A stretch of 64,000 bases of DNA. It comes from Euonymus europaeus (lineage: Eukaryota; Streptophyta; Magnoliopsida; Celastrales; Celastraceae). The stretch is taken from NCBI GenBank assembly GCA_963580455.1, contig OY756958.1, positions 27,788,501 through 27,852,500 on the forward strand. Direction: 5' to 3'. Shown here one piece after another: positions 62,760 through 64,000 of the stretch (position 1 is its first letter; each line of letters starts with the position of its first letter). Under the pieces are notes generated by a model. That model did not search any database. It saw nothing but the letters and a program-made list of their open reading frames with translations, and had not been told where the DNA came from. Both the position numbers and the translations under genes were made by a program.

Positions 62760-63418
62760 TCAGGCAGCAACAACTGCTTGATCCTCGTGTAGTAGCATCT
62801 GATCAAAGTGCCAGACTCCTGAGAATCAACCAAAATCACCAGTTTAGAGAAGCAAAAACTAACGGTGAATTTGAAAAACTAATAACTATTATTAAGCAAA
62901 GACAATTTTATGGTTGTGAACAAAGGCTTGTACCATGTCCCTTGCCGACTCTTCTTAGCTGAGCAACATACTCGGAGATTTTCTTTATGGATTCCACCTA
63001 AAAGTGAAGCAATCGTAGAGTAATATGAGAATTAGAACACTTTCACAATCATGAAAGATGATATGCTAAACATTGAGCAAAAGTGAAGGTTGAAGCAACC
63101 TGCTCAGCTAAAAACTCGCTCTCGATGAAATCTGAAAACTGAGCATCATTGCTCCTCTCAGCCACCTGGTACCAAATTTACTAATGTTACTTCTATAGTT
63201 CAAATACTTTATTTTATGCTCTTAAAAACTAAAAAAGCAGAACCAGGTCGATATCATCAAATCTACTAGTACGTTCTTTGGGACTTTAATGATCATATAA
63301 AATAATGTTATTATTCAAATGAAATAACTAACATAGTCAAAGTTGAAGTATCTTACACTATGCAGGGTCAGAAGTTTCTCATTTGTTAATTTTTCGAGTG
63401 ATAATGCAAGCTCCATTG
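62760..63418 (-). CDS. Ferritin, chloroplastic (C-terminal part; gene continues past the right edge)
   Basis: Four 3' exons are visible (63418-63357, 63165-63100, 62997-62934, 62818-62760). They encode the last ~82 residues: [60 protein letters not shown] and GKGHGVWHFDQMLLHEDQ, then a stop. This is the distal helix bundle of plant ferritin, a plastid iron-storage shell of 24 subunits. The ferroxidase-site helices and transit peptide lie upstream in exons beyond 64000; none is visible between 63419 and the edge, so that intron exceeds 580 bases. Position beside eIF2-alpha fits Arabidopsis FER4 (At2g40300) or FER3 (At3g56090). Confidence 0.92.
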
Positions 63419-64000
63419 CTGTATTTGACACCACAGAGAATTAGCAGTCCATCTTCAGAGAGATGTAACATAAAGCACAATCTGATCTCTATTCAGGGCA
63501 ATGAATCTAAAAAAACAACTTAAAATCACGATACCAAGCTGAAGAGCAAGAAATAGATTACGTATTGTTCTCCATTGCTTTCAACATTCATCAAGTTTAC
63601 TATACAAGAAAAGTCAACATCTACTTTCCCTTCTATGCAAAATAGATGCCACTCCACAGATAAACTGGTAATACAAGAGTGCTGACGACCTCTTGTTCAC
63701 ATTGAAATATGAATAAAAACGAATTTTTGTACTGAAGTTAGTGAACTACCCACATGTGAGATGAATCCCATTTAGGTGCATACATATGTCGAAATAAACA
63801 AGGTACAAAAATAAAAAACAAATAAAATATATATATGCTTGCTAATTTGTAGACATGGTTCACATCCTACAATCTACATACATAGTACATACATATGAAA
63901 AAGATAAAAACTCAGTTGAATATCATGCAATTGCAAGAGCACTTTCTTGTTGCCATTTAAGGAGTAAAAATGTCCAATATCAAAATCAAAAAAGATTTTT

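Overview
This is nuclear DNA from a flowering plant, most likely a woody eudicot. It is AT-rich between genes. The genes are split by GT-AG introns, and the decoded proteins are plant-type: chloroplast UGP3, a GARP factor, MED8, REC8/SYN1, a DUF248 methyltransferase, an L-type lectin receptor kinase and ferritin. I decoded exons by hand. For each complete gene the reading frame stays open across every junction and the summed exon length divides by three, which is the main support for the coordinates.

Layout, left to right: 3' truncated UGP3 (minus, 1-4889); GARP/MYB-like repressor-type factor (minus, 7619-9310); LRR receptor pseudokinase of the MRH1/MDIS1 group (minus, 13351-17674); Mediator subunit 8 (minus, 19360-28897); meiotic cohesin kleisin REC8/SYN1 (minus, 29715-35941); PMT23-like putative methyltransferase (minus, 37109-43766); eIF2-alpha (minus, 47366-50989); multiple inositol polyphosphate phosphatase (minus, 52690-57353); L-type lectin receptor kinase (plus, 59714-61828, the only plus-strand gene); and the 3' part of a plastid ferritin (minus, 62760-63418, running off the right edge).

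The genes do not form a pathway. What links them is position. From memory, Arabidopsis has GARP factor - inactive RLK - PMT23 - eIF2-alpha - ferritin at At2g40260-At2g40300, and UGP3 - inactive RLK - ferritin around At3g56040-At3g56090. REC8 and a second eIF2-alpha lie together near At5g05470-At5g05490. The window therefore looks like an ancestral eudicot block that is more complete than either Arabidopsis copy.

The intergenic DNA and long introns hold degraded mobile DNA: a MULE/FAR1-OTU relic with a SWIM zinc finger and an OTU cysteine motif (about 45.56-46.57 kb), an RNase H-like retroelement fragment (44.04-44.25 kb), tRNA-like SINE remnants, foldback/MITE-like elements (38.02-38.17 kb, 57.68-58.27 kb) and a diverged direct-repeat pair in a PMT intron. 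UGP3 intron 1 also carries a three-copy tandem repeat of about 245 bp. I saw no convincing new multi-gene system. The most checkable oddities are the UGP3 intron repeat, a 42-nt in-frame intron-like segment in REC8, the nested palindromic foldback and the OTU-MULE relic.
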